A stretch of 64,000 nt of DNA. It comes from Methylobacterium durans. Lineage in GTDB: Bacteria > Pseudomonadota > Alphaproteobacteria > Rhizobiales > Beijerinckiaceae. The notes beneath the pieces were generated by a model. It made no database searches. It worked only from the letters and a program-made list of their open reading frames with translations, and was not told where the DNA came from. The stretch lies in contig NZ_CP029550.1 of assembly GCF_003173715.1 (NCBI RefSeq), positions 434,001-498,000 on the forward strand, written 5' to 3'. Shown piece after piece: positions 25,909-34,558 of this stretch. The stretch's first letter is position 1. Every line of letters begins with the position of its first letter. The position numbers and the translations under genes are program-made.

Positions 25909-27186
25909 ATGAGCAAGGCTCTCGAAGGCGTGAAGATCCTCGATTTCACGCACGTGCAATCCGGCCCCACCTGCACGCAGCTCCTGGCATGGTTCGGCGC
26001 TGACGTGATCAAGGTCGAGCGGCCCGGCGCCGGCGACGCGACCCGCCAGCAGCTCCAGGATATCCCGGACGTGGACAGCCTCTATTTCACGATGCTGAAC
26101 CACAACAAGCGGTCGATCACCCTGGATTCGAAGAACCCCAAGGGCAAGGAGGTGCTCTGGCGCCTCGTGAAGGAGTGCGACGTCCTCGTCGAGAACTTCG
26201 CCCCCGGCGCGCTCGCCCGCATGGGCCTGACCTGGGAAAAGATCCAGGAGGTGAATCCGCGCATGATCCTCGCCTCGGTGAAGGGGTTCGGCCCCGGGCG
26301 CTACGAGGATTGCAAGGTCTACGAGAACGTCGCCCAGTGCGCCGGCGGCTCGGCCTCGACCACCGGCTTCCGCGACGGGCTGCCGATGGTGACGGGCGCG
26401 CAGATCGGCGATTCGGGCACCGGCCTGCACCTCGCGCTCGGCATCGTCACCGCCCTCTACCACCGGACGCATTCGGGCGTCGGCCAGCGGGTCGACTGCG
26501 CCATGCAGGACGGCGTGCTCAACCTTTGCCGCGTGAAGTTGCGCGACCAGCAGCGTCTCGGCCACGGCCCCCTCAAGGAGTACAGCCAGTTCGGCGAGGG
26601 CGTCCCGTTCGGTGACGCGGTGCCGCGCGCGGGCAACGATTCCGGCGGTGGCCAGCCCGGCCGTATCCTGAAGTGCAAGGGCCACGAGAACGACCCGAAC
26701 GCCTACCTGTACTTCATCACCCAGGCGGCGGTCTGGGAGCCGATCTGCGACATCATCGGCGAGCCCGGCTGGAAGACGGATCCGGCCTACGCCACGCCGA
26801 AGGCCCGCCTGCCGCACCTCAACGAGATCTTCACGCGCATCGAAGCCTGGACGATGACGAAGACCAAGTTCGAGGCGATGGACATCCTCAACAAGTACGA
26901 TATCCCCTGCGGGCCCATCCTGTCGATGAAGGAGATCGCCGAGGACGAGGCGCTCCGCAAGACGGGCACCATCGTCGAGGTCGATCACCCGACCCGCGGC
27001 AAGTACCTGACCGTCGGCAACCCCATCAAGCTGTCGGCAAGCCCCGCCGACGTTACCCGCGCGCCGCTGCTCGGAGAGCACACGGACGAGATCCTGCGCG
27101 ACGTCCTGAAGTACACGGACGAAGAGATCGTGGAGATCGGCGGCTCCGGAGCCATCAAAGCGCCTACTCGGGCTGCTGCCGAGTAG
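25909..27186 (+). CDS. frc: Formyl-CoA:oxalate CoA-transferase
   Basis: 425 residues, close to the usual 428 of Frc. It begins [20 protein letters not shown], with the class III CoA-transferase core [20 protein letters not shown], and the catalytic Asp in [10 protein letters not shown] near residue 167. It swaps CoA from formyl-CoA to oxalate, giving oxalyl-CoA and formate. The partner oxalyl-CoA decarboxylase is not in the window. An ADP-forming acyl-CoA synthetase follows in the same orientation. Protein ORF composition and the clean GGGAG ribosome site suggest a functional gene. Confidence 0.93.
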   Translation: MSKALEGVKILDFTHVQSGPTCTQLLAWFGADVIKVERPGAGDATRQQLQDIPDVDSLYFTMLNHNKRSITLDSKNPKGKEVLWRLVKECDVLVENFAPGALARMGLTWEKIQEVNPRMILASVKGFGPGRYEDCKVYENVAQCAGGSASTTGFRDGLPMVTGAQIGDSGTGLHLALGIVTALYHRTHSGVGQRVDCAMQDGVLNLCRVKLRDQQRLGHGPLKEYSQFGEGVPFGDAVPRAGNDSGGGQPGRILKCKGHENDPNAYLYFITQAAVWEPICDIIGEPGWKTDPAYATPKARLPHLNEIFTRIEAWTMTKTKFEAMDILNKYDIPCGPILSMKEIAEDEALRKTGTIVEVDHPTRGKYLTVGNPIKLSASPADVTRAPLLGEHTDEILRDVLKYTDEEIVEIGGSGAIKAPTRAAAE

Positions 27187-27316
27187 AGCGTTTAGAATGA
27201 GGCGCGAATAATTCCCGTGCCGAAAGCAACCCTACGTTACGCCATAACAGGCTGACTTTGCAGAAATTGTATTAATCTGAGCTGCAATCAGACCGAGCGT
27301 CGACAACCCGGCGCTG

Positions 27317-29506
27317 ATGAAGATCAGGAGGAACGACGATGACCCGTTCGGCCCTCGGAACTCAGTTCAACAGACTCGTGCGAATAGCAAGGTGCAGGTT
27401 CAGCAGGTCCTCGATCGCGTCAAGGCTGATGGTCGCGACTCGCTGACCGCTCCTGAGGGGCGGCTGGTCTGTGACGCCTATGGCGTCCCGGTGCCCAAAG
27501 AAGCCGTTGCAACATCGGCCCAAGACGCCGTGCAGAAGGCCGAGAGCATGGGCTTCCCGGTCGTCCTCAAGATCGTCTCTCCAGACATCCTGCACAAGAC
27601 AGAAGCTGGTGGCGTCATCGTAGGTGTCTCGTCTGGCCAAGCTGTAGCTGACGGCTACGAACAGATCTTAGCCAACGCCAAGAGCTACAAGGCCGATGCC
27701 CGCATCGACGGCGTCCAGGTCCAGCAGATGCTGAAGGGGGGCACCGAGGTCATCATCGGCGCGGTTACTGATGGCTCCTTCGGCAAGCTTGTCGCATTCG
27801 GGCTTGGCGGCGTGCTGGTGGAGGTGCTGAAGGACATCACCTTCCGGCTCGCTCCTGCCAATCGCGAGGACGCGCTCTCAATGCTCGACGGCATTCAGGC
27901 CGCCGAGATGCTGAAGGGCGTGCGCGGATCGGAGCCGGTCGATCGGGAGGCACTGGCCGACATCATCGCCAAGGTCTCGCAGCTCGTCACCGACTTCCCA
28001 GAGATCTCGGAGCTCGACCTCAACCCAGTCTTCGCTACGGCGCGTGATGCAACGGCTGCGGACGTGCGCATCGTGGTGGATTTCAACGCGAAGCCTGCTT
28101 CGCAGACGCGATCGCAGGAGGAGATCGTCGCGGGCATGAACCGCATCATGCGCCCCGACACGGTGGCGGTGATTGGCGCCTCGGCCGAAGAGGGCAAGAT
28201 CGGCAACTCCGTGATGAAGAACCTCATCAACGGCGGCTACAAGGGCACGATCCACCCGATCCACCCGAAGGCCGACACCATCCTGGGTCTGAAGACCTAT
28301 CGGTCGGTCAAAGACGTCCCGGGTCCCGTAGACGTCGCCGTGTTCGCGATCCCTGCCCAGTTCGTGGCAGCGGCGCTCACGGAATGCGGCGAGAAGGGTG
28401 TGGCGGGAGCGGTCCTGATCCCGTCCGGCTTTGCCGAGACTGGGAACGACGCGGGTCAGCTGGAACTGCAGGAGATCGGACGGCGCTACAACATCCGCCT
28501 GATGGGGCCAAACATCTACGGCTTCTACTACATGGCCAAGAACCTGTGCGCGACGTTCTGCACACCCTTTGACGTGCAGGGTCAGGCTGCCCTGTCCTCT
28601 CAGTCGGGCGGCATCGGCATGGCCATCATCGGCTTCTCGCGCTCGACCAAGATGGGCGTCTCGGCCATCGTCGGCCTCGGCAACAAGTCCGATATCGACG
28701 AGGACGATCTGCTGGCGTTCTTCGAGCAGGACGACTCGACCAAGGTCATCGCCCAACACTGCGAGGACCTGAAGGACGGGCGCAGCTTCGCTGAAGCCGC
28801 GCGGCGCGTCTCGAAGAAGAAGCCTGTCATCGTGCTAAAGGCCGGCCGCACCTCGGCGGGCGCGAAGGCGGCGAGCTCCCACACGGGCGCGCTCGCCGGC
28901 AACGACAGGATCTACGAGGATGTGTTCAAGCAGTGCGGGGTGATCCGCGCGCGCTCGCTCCGCCAGCTTCTTGAGTTCGCCCGCGGCGTGCCAATCCTGC
29001 CGACCCCGAAGGGCGAGAACGTGGTCATTATCACGGGCGCCGGTGGCTCCGGTGTGCTGCTCTCCGATTCCGTCGTCGACAACGGCCTTTCGCTGATGGC
29101 CATGCCCGACGATCTCGATGCGGCCTTCCGCAAGTTCATCCCGCCCTTCGGTGCGGCGGGCAATCCTGTCGACATCACGGGCGGCGAGCCACCTGTCACC
29201 TACCAGAACACCATCCGGCTCGGGCTGGAGGACGAGCGGATCCACGCGCTCATCCTGGGCTACTGGCACACCATCATCACACCCCCGATGGTGTTCGCGA
29301 GGAATGTGGTGGAAGTTCGCGACGAGATGCGCGCGAAGGGCTTCGAGAAGCCGATCGTTGCCTCGCTCGCGGGCGACGTGGAAGTCGAGGAGGCCTCACA
29401 GTACCTCTACGACCACGGCATCCCGGCCTATGCCTACTCGACGGAGCTGCCTGTCGAGGTGCTCGGTGCGAAGTATCGGTGGGCACGCGGCGCAGGTCTC
29501 CTCTAA
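27317..29506 (+). CDS. ADP-forming acyl-CoA synthetase (acetate-CoA ligase type), fused ATP-grasp and CoA-binding halves
   Basis: 729 residues. The N-terminal half (about 35-265) is an ATP-grasp domain (GFPVVLKIVSPDILHKTEAG, FGLGGVLVEVLKDITFRLAP, SELDLNPVFA). The C-terminal half is the CoA-binding and ligase domain (TVAVIGASAEEGKIGNSVMK, the phosphohistidine site ASSHTGALAGND near residue 520). It makes an acyl-CoA with ATP, giving ADP and phosphate. Next to frc it could activate formate, acetate or oxalate; the substrate is inferred only. The start is odd: a strong AGGAGG at 27326 serves an ATG at 27339 in another frame (MTRSALGT...), and one missing base near 27363 would join that start to the long frame. 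Confidence 0.9.
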   Translation: MKIRRNDDDPFGPRNSVQQTRANSKVQVQQVLDRVKADGRDSLTAPEGRLVCDAYGVPVPKEAVATSAQDAVQKAESMGFPVVLKIVSPDILHKTEAGGVIVGVSSGQAVADGYEQILANAKSYKADARIDGVQVQQMLKGGTEVIIGAVTDGSFGKLVAFGLGGVLVEVLKDITFRLAPANREDALSMLDGIQAAEMLKGVRGSEPVDREALADIIAKVSQLVTDFPEISELDLNPVFATARDATAADVRIVVDFNAKPASQTRSQEEIVAGMNRIMRPDTVAVIGASAEEGKIGNSVMKNLINGGYKGTIHPIHPKADTILGLKTYRSVKDVPGPVDVAVFAIPAQFVAAALTECGEKGVAGAVLIPSGFAETGNDAGQLELQEIGRRYNIRLMGPNIYGFYYMAKNLCATFCTPFDVQGQAALSSQSGGIGMAIIGFSRSTKMGVSAIVGLGNKSDIDEDDLLAFFEQDDSTKVIAQHCEDLKDGRSFAEAARRVSKKKPVIVLKAGRTSAGAKAASSHTGALAGNDRIYEDVFKQCGVIRARSLRQLLEFARGVPILPTPKGENVVIITGAGGSGVLLSDSVVDNGLSLMAMPDDLDAAFRKFIPPFGAAGNPVDITGGEPPVTYQNTIRLGLEDERIHALILGYWHTIITPPMVFARNVVEVRDEMRAKGFEKPIVASLAGDVEVEEASQYLYDHGIPAYAYSTELPVEVLGAKYRWARGAGLL

Positions 29507-29712
29507 CCAAATCGGCTCCAGTCTCCTCGAGGCCCAACTCACCCGCCGGCGTAATCTCTTGTCAGGGCATGAGGGCGGCCGGACAATCGGGCTACGTCAC
29601 CGGTTGTCGGCCGGAGCCGCCGGCAAAGCGGCAAGGATCGCGGAAAGCCGGACGGCAGCGCTTGGACCGTGAGAACGTTGCTGCCCTCCGATACGCCGCG
29701 GCAACGGAGGGT
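29507..29712. other. Short intergenic region before an IS3 remnant
   Basis: No gene is supported. The stretch separates the acyl-CoA synthetase from the deleted IS element; nothing recognisable was seen in it. Confidence 0.4.
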
Positions 29713-29996
29713 TGGACTTGCGTCGCTTTAGTGGAGAGCGGTTTGGTGGGCCGTGCGCTTCTCAAACCGGGTGGGGCTGGTGAAGCCGAGCGCTGAATGG
29801 CGCCGGCGGGGATTGTAGAACCCATCGATGTAGCGGGCCAGAGCCTCGACGGCCTCGGCGCGTCGGCTGCGCCCGCTCGTCTGCGCAAGGCGAACCGCCT
29901 CGGCGCGAAACTCCGGCGTGAACGTCTGCTTGCGGTCTGGCATCGGAGACCTCCTCCTTCACGGGAAGAGCTCTCCACTTTCTCGAAGCAAGTCCA
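29713..29996 (-). mobile_element. Internally deleted IS3-family element, 284 bp
   Basis: Terminal inverted repeats are retained: TGGACTTGCGTCGCTTTAG with TGGAGAGC on the left, and the reverse complement TGGACTTGCTTCGAGAAAG with TGGAGAGC on the right. Between them lies one fused frame (29728-29943, minus strand) joining the OrfA N-terminus to the OrfB C-terminus. The element cannot transpose alone but could be mobilised by a full-length relative. Confidence 0.75.
29728..29943 (-). pseudogene. Fused IS3 OrfA-N/OrfB-C transposase remnant
   Basis: 71 codons: MPDRKQTFTPEFRAEAVRLA is the start of an IS3 OrfA helix-turn-helix, and EALARYIDGFYNPRRRHSAL followed by GFTSPTRFE is the end of the OrfB integrase domain. 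About 1 kb between them is missing in an in-frame deletion, removing the DDE residues. Confidence 0.85.
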
Positions 29997-30014
29997 GGAG
30001 CAGCTTGCTTCGAG
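29982..30014. repeat. 11-bp perfect inverted repeat at IS3-remnant edge
   Basis: CTCGAAGCAAG (29982-29992) and CTTGCTTCGAG (30004-30014) are exact inverses around an 11-base loop. The left arm lies inside the IS3 remnant and the right arm outside its presumed end. No T run follows on either strand, so it is not an obvious terminator. Confidence 0.6.
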
Positions 30015-30062
30015 GCTGGGAATCGCTCCCACTGCCTTCCGCAACAATGCCTGATGGCGCGT

Positions 30063-32222
30063 TCAGAGGTGCTCGACCGCGGTGCCGAAGCGCTGCCGCA
30101 CCAGATTCACCCCCGCGCCGCGCAGGATCCCGATCCAGGTCTCTCCGCCGTCGCGAAACACCCGCAGATCAACCATCTGCTTCCCGACGCTGAAATCCAC
30201 CAACGTGAGCGCCGGTAGCCAGTCCGGCAGGTGCGGGTCAGCCAGGATCGTCGAGCATCTAGTGTCGACCCGGATGCCCAGAAGAGCATGCAGTAGGCTG
30301 AACACCGAGCCCGCCGCCCAAGCCTGGGGGACGTTCGCTCCGAGATACTGCACTGGGAAAGGCGAGTCGGACCGGCTCGTTCCGGCGAACACCTCCGGCA
30401 GACGATGCAGCATGAAGCGATCGGCCGCCGCGATCAGGCCGGCCGCGATGCGGGCCGCCTCGGTGCGGAAGCCGTACTGGGCCAGCCCAATCGCGATCAG
30501 GCCGTTGTCATGCGGCCAGACTGCGCCGAGCTGGTAGTCGTGCGGGTTGTAGGCTGGATGATCCGCCGACAGCGTGCGCACGCCCCAGCCGCTGAACATG
30601 TCCTCGGCCATCAGCCGCCGCGCCACGGCCTCGGCCCGCTCGGGTGGCACGATCCCCGACCACAGCAGGTGACCGGGGTTCGAGCAGACGCTCATCACCC
30701 GCCGCTTCTTGGAGTCGAGGCACAAGGCATAGAACTGTGCGCTCTCATCCCAGAACACGGCGTTGAAGTGCCGGTGGAGATCGCGCGCCTTGTCCCTGAG
30801 CGCACGTGCCTGATCGGGCCGATCGAGTGCGTCGTAGATTTCGGCCATACGGCGCCAAGCGTCGTAGACGTAGCCCTGCAATTCGCACAGCGCCTTCGGC
30901 GCGGGCACATCGTCGCCGTTCTCGTCAAGGACAGCGTTTCCTGCGTCCTTCCAGCCCTGGTTCTCGGCCCCGTCCGGCGCGCGGCGCTGGTACTCCTGGA
31001 AGCCGTCCCCGTCCATGTCGCCGTAGTCGTCGATCCAGGCGAGGCAGCGCTCGGCCGCAGTGAGGTGGCGCTCGATCAAGTCGCGGTCGCCCGTGAACTG
31101 CCAGGCGTGGTGCAACAGGATGAGGTAGAGCGGTGTGGCGTCGGCGGTGCCGTAGTAGGGCCAGTACGGGTTCAGGTGCAGGGTGGCCATCTCGCCGTGA
31201 CGCAGCTCGTGGGGGATCTTGCCCGGCTGCATGTCGCGTGTGTCGTCGGTCTCGCCGGCCTGGTAGCGAGCTAACATCTCCAGCGCGCCTCGAGCGAAGT
31301 CCGGGTAGATCGGCACGGTCTGGATCGCGCTGATCAGGCTGTCGCGTCCGAACAGGGCGGCAAACCACGGGATGCCGGCGGCTGGCACGAAGGTCTTGAA
31401 GTCCGTGCTCTCGAACGGAAGGCGCAGGGCGGAGAGGTCGTCGAAGGACTGGTCGTAGAGTTGCTGTAAACCGGCATGGGGCGTGCGCAGGCGCGTGGCC
31501 CCATCGCGCCAGTCGCGCAGGGCAGCAGCCGGCCTGGACTGCTCGCGCTCGGCGAAGGTGACGCTTGGCCCGTCGAGCGTGCCGTCACCGTCGATCCAAC
31601 GATAGGCGAGGTCGGTGCTCCAGGACTGCTGAGGATCGAGTTCGACCAGAAAGCGTAGCGCGCCGTCCCGCAGGACCGGCCTGGGCGCGCCGTCCGCCGG
31701 ACCGACCGAGAGCCCGCGACGAAAGCTGCCGTTGGTGTGGACCGACGCGAGGCAGCGCTCCTCGGGAGACCAATGGGTGAAGGTCTCGCCACGCGCGACG
31801 ATGCGGTGGGACTTCACGTCGAAGATGTCGGCGAAGTCGCAGGACAAGTGCACGGCGAGGGAGAGACGCACGCGGATACGGTTGTGGTTACACAGCTTGA
31901 GTGTCTCGCGCATGCCGCCCTGGTCGAGCAGGCGCGAGAGGGCGAGGCTGACGCTGCCGGCGGGCACTTCGCCGTCGTCTTTGGGCAAGGCCGGGTTCAC
32001 CAGCACGATCTGGGCTGCGAAGTGGTCGGTGGCGGCGGAATTGAGCACCTGCCAAGGCCGATCATCGACCGTCACGGTCCAGGCGCTGACGAGGCGGGTG
32101 TCCCGGAAAAACAGGCCGCGTTCGCTCGGTTGATGGATCTGGCCATCAACCTCAGTGATGAGCACGCTCTCGCCTACGTTGATAGTGAGCTGAGCCGGAC
32201 CGACGCCGATCTCGTAGGCCAT
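30063..32222 (-). CDS. Amylo-alpha-1,6-glucosidase / glycogen-debranching-like glycosidase
   Basis: 719 residues from the ATG at 32222, with GGAGAGG upstream. The N-terminal domain (VLITEVDGQIHQPSERGLFF, RDTRLVSAWTVTVDDRPW) is that of glycogen-debranching N-terminal proteins. The C-terminal two thirds form an (alpha/alpha)6 glycosidase barrel (FAALFGRDSLISAIQTVPIY, HGEMATLHLNPYWPYYGTAD, NPGHLLWSGIVPPERAEAVA, NPHDYQLGAVWPHDNGLIAI). Such proteins act on oligosaccharides or glycosylated compounds in the cytoplasm; no signal peptide is present. It ends the minus-strand carbohydrate cluster. Confidence 0.88.
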   Translation of the reverse strand: MAYEIGVGPAQLTINVGESVLITEVDGQIHQPSERGLFFRDTRLVSAWTVTVDDRPWQVLNSAATDHFAAQIVLVNPALPKDDGEVPAGSVSLALSRLLDQGGMRETLKLCNHNRIRVRLSLAVHLSCDFADIFDVKSHRIVARGETFTHWSPEERCLASVHTNGSFRRGLSVGPADGAPRPVLRDGALRFLVELDPQQSWSTDLAYRWIDGDGTLDGPSVTFAEREQSRPAAALRDWRDGATRLRTPHAGLQQLYDQSFDDLSALRLPFESTDFKTFVPAAGIPWFAALFGRDSLISAIQTVPIYPDFARGALEMLARYQAGETDDTRDMQPGKIPHELRHGEMATLHLNPYWPYYGTADATPLYLILLHHAWQFTGDRDLIERHLTAAERCLAWIDDYGDMDGDGFQEYQRRAPDGAENQGWKDAGNAVLDENGDDVPAPKALCELQGYVYDAWRRMAEIYDALDRPDQARALRDKARDLHRHFNAVFWDESAQFYALCLDSKKRRVMSVCSNPGHLLWSGIVPPERAEAVARRLMAEDMFSGWGVRTLSADHPAYNPHDYQLGAVWPHDNGLIAIGLAQYGFRTEAARIAAGLIAAADRFMLHRLPEVFAGTSRSDSPFPVQYLGANVPQAWAAGSVFSLLHALLGIRVDTRCSTILADPHLPDWLPALTLVDFSVGKQMVDLRVFRDGGETWIGILRGAGVNLVRQRFGTAVEHL

Positions 32223-32310
32223 GCACGCGCCTCTCCGCGATGCCCAGTGACACCGGAGTGCAGCTGCGTGCTTCCGGCGTGATCCAAACGCACAGCCCAA
32301 GGCTCAGCCG

Positions 32311-33348
32311 TCAGCGGTCGCTGAGCCGCCGGCGCGCATGAGCACTTCCGCTTGCCTCTGCCGCGAGCAGAGTTGCTCCCGCCACTGCCCCGAGGACGAG
32401 CGCGAGGCCGATCTTGAGCCAGCGCGGGTTGGCGGCGGCAACGGCGTCGCGTGAGCGCCCATCGAAGCGGCCATGTGCGCCGGGATCGGTATCGACTGCC
32501 CCGTAGAGGTTGTCCGGGCGATCGCGATCGGCCGGCACACTCGTCATCTCGCCTCTGTACCCCTGCCGTGCGAGGTATCGGTCGATCCAGCCTGGGACTA
32601 TTGCATTGCCTAGGATCGCCTTCCAGGCAGAAGCGCCGATCCAGAGCTCACGCGGCGCGTCTTGCGCTGCCGCGTAAACGTGTCGAGCAATTGCCTCCGG
32701 CTGGTAGATCGGCGGCACCGGTTCAAGCTCGCGCGGCAGCCGTGAGCGCGCCCAGTCGAACTGCGGCGTGTTGACGGCGGGCAGCTGCACCATGGTGAGC
32801 CGCACCCGACTGCCGTCGTGGAGAAGCTCGCTCCTCAGAGAATCGACGAAGCCCCGCACCGCGGCCTTTGCCGCGCAGTAGCTCGCCTGCAGCGGGATCG
32901 ACCGGTAAACCAGCGCCGATCCCACATGCACGATGGTGCCGCGATCCGCTGGGACCATGTGCTTCAGGGCTGCCAGCGTGCCGTGAACCTGGCCGAGATA
33001 GGTGACGGCGGTCGCCTGCCGGAACTCCTCGGGGCTCGTTTCCTGCACCGGCGCGTAGATGGTCACCATGGCGTTGTTGACCCAGACGTCGAGGCTACCG
33101 AATGCGGCGGTAATCTCGTCGGCAGACCGCATCAGCGCATCGGCATCCGCCACATCGGCCTGAATAGCGAGTGCTCGCCCTCCCATCCGCCTGATCTGTG
33201 TGACCGTACTGTCGAGGCCTTTGCGACCGCGCGCGATGACGCCAACACTCCAGCCGTGGCGAGCAAACTCGACCGCCACGGCTCGGCCAACGCCGGCCGT
33301 TCCCCCAGTTACTACAACTGTGCGGTTTGCGTTGTTCGGCATAGCCAT
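32311..33348 (-). CDS. Short-chain dehydrogenase with C-terminal membrane segment
   Basis: 345 residues. The Rossmann motif TVVVTGGTAGVGRAVAVEFA and the NNAMVT stretch mark an SDR. The catalytic Ser-Tyr-Lys lie in VHVGSALVYRSIPLQASYCA followed by AKAA (SxnYxxxK). After the SDR domain (about 250 residues) there is a linker and a hydrophobic segment (WLKIGLALVLGAVAGATLLA) near the C-terminus, suggesting a membrane tether. The neighbouring sugar-oxidising genes suggest an alcohol or sugar substrate, but none can be named. Confidence 0.88.
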   Translation of the reverse strand: MAMPNNANRTVVVTGGTAGVGRAVAVEFARHGWSVGVIARGRKGLDSTVTQIRRMGGRALAIQADVADADALMRSADEITAAFGSLDVWVNNAMVTIYAPVQETSPEEFRQATAVTYLGQVHGTLAALKHMVPADRGTIVHVGSALVYRSIPLQASYCAAKAAVRGFVDSLRSELLHDGSRVRLTMVQLPAVNTPQFDWARSRLPRELEPVPPIYQPEAIARHVYAAAQDAPRELWIGASAWKAILGNAIVPGWIDRYLARQGYRGEMTSVPADRDRPDNLYGAVDTDPGAHGRFDGRSRDAVAAANPRWLKIGLALVLGAVAGATLLAAEASGSAHARRRLSDR

Positions 33349-33438
33349 TCCCGAGCACTGGCATTTTACAAAATCTGCACATGAACTTGGAGGGGCATAC
33401 CGCTAGACCGCCCTGGTGAGCCGCTCATTCGCATCTCG

Positions 33439-34341
33439 TCAGATGGGCGAATGCAGTGGAGCCTCTCCGAACAGTGGACGCGCCAAGCCTGGCACTCCTG
33501 GACGGCAGCGAAACAGACCGCCCTCATGCGGCTGCCCGGGCTGCCCATGGGTCGCGCTGGTCACATAAAGAGTCTCAAGGTCGTCTCCGCCGAACGCGAC
33601 CATGGTTGGGTTCTGAACGGGTAGCAGCACCTCGCGGTCCAACCGGCCGTCCGGGGCGTAGCGGTGCAGGCGGCCGCCACGATGAATGGCACTCCAGTAG
33701 AAACCGTCCCGATCGACCGCACCACCATCCGGAACACCGACCTGATGAGGAATGGTCACAAGGTTTCGCCGAGCGCCAAGCCGGCCCTGCTCAGCATCAA
33801 AGGCGATCGCCTCGATCCGGCCGTCCTTCGTATGCGCCATGTAGAAGGTGCGCCCGTCCGGGCTCCAAGCGAAGCCGTTTGCTGTTAGCGCCACCTCGTC
33901 GTGCCGGACGAGACCGTCCGCGACGGTGAACGAGTAGATGTGCCCAGCCTCAGGCGATGCCTCGACGCCTGGTTCCGGCTCGAACATCGTTCCAAGCCAG
34001 AGCCGACCGGCGGGATCGCAGTCACTCTCGTTGAAGCGATGCGTCCTGGGATTGAATGGCGGCTCCGCCAAGTGGGTCAGGTTCCCGCGGGCGAAGCCGA
34101 GTGCGAACACGCCCGAGCGGAGAGCAAGGATCGCACCCGAGCCGTCTGCCTGCAGTCCGAAACCCCCGATCTCCGAGGGCAGCCTCCAGTGCTCGGTCTC
34201 ACCGGAAGCCGTGTCGGTTCGATATAAGGCTGGAGCCTTTACATCGACCCAGTAGAGAGCTCCTTCGCGCGCCGCCCAGACCGGCGCCTCGCCAATGGTA
34301 GCTTGTGCATCCACGACAAGCTCAATATTCGGATCCAACAT
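33439..34341 (-). CDS. SMP-30/gluconolactonase-type lactonase
   Basis: 300 residues from the ATG at 34341, preceded by GGAGAGC. The six-bladed propeller of the family is recognised by TIGEAPVWAAREGALYWVDV (metal-binding Glu in GEAPVW), RFNESDCDPAGRLWLGTMFE, NGFAWSPDGRTFYMAHTKDG and GVPDGGAVDRDGFYWSAIHR with its conserved Asp. It would hydrolyse a sugar lactone to the acid, a natural step after GMC or glucose-dehydrogenase-type oxidation by the gene upstream. A small hydrophilic, cytosolic enzyme. Confidence 0.9.
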   Translation of the reverse strand: MLDPNIELVVDAQATIGEAPVWAAREGALYWVDVKAPALYRTDTASGETEHWRLPSEIGGFGLQADGSGAILALRSGVFALGFARGNLTHLAEPPFNPRTHRFNESDCDPAGRLWLGTMFEPEPGVEASPEAGHIYSFTVADGLVRHDEVALTANGFAWSPDGRTFYMAHTKDGRIEAIAFDAEQGRLGARRNLVTIPHQVGVPDGGAVDRDGFYWSAIHRGGRLHRYAPDGRLDREVLLPVQNPTMVAFGGDDLETLYVTSATHGQPGQPHEGGLFRCRPGVPGLARPLFGEAPLHSPI

Positions 34342-34414
34342 GGCGCGCTCTCCGCAGTGTTTTCTCAAGTTTCACGCGATTAACTCAGGACTACATCTAC
34401 CCTCTGCAAGAGCT

Positions 34415-34558
34415 TCACCGACTGTGCGATGGATGAGCAATCGTCCGCCCGGATTTGTTTGGACCTGCTGAGTGCCAGGCAGCCGATCCGTCATAGGCGA
34501 CCAGTGCTGCGGTCTCGCCGTCGCCGATCAGGCCATAATCCTCGATCAGCTTGCCCAT
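34415..34558 (-). pseudogene. Truncated N-terminus of a GH15 (glucoamylase/trehalase-like) gene
   Basis: From the ATG at 34558 the frame reads MGKLIEDYGLIGDGETAALV, then AYDGSAAW, the typical start of GH15 proteins, and then loses similarity and stops at 34415. About 28 family residues remain of an expected 600. The start overlaps the end of the GMC oxidoreductase gene, so the glycosidase was once the next gene of the operon. Confidence 0.65.

Noticed and set aside
25693..27081. 462-codon minus-strand frame opposite frc
   Set aside because: Antisense shadow; the plus strand has the complete Frc sequence and active-site Asp.
30405..31274. 289-codon plus-strand frame opposite the glycosidase
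   Set aside because: Antisense shadow with His/Val/Arg-rich content and no family resemblance.
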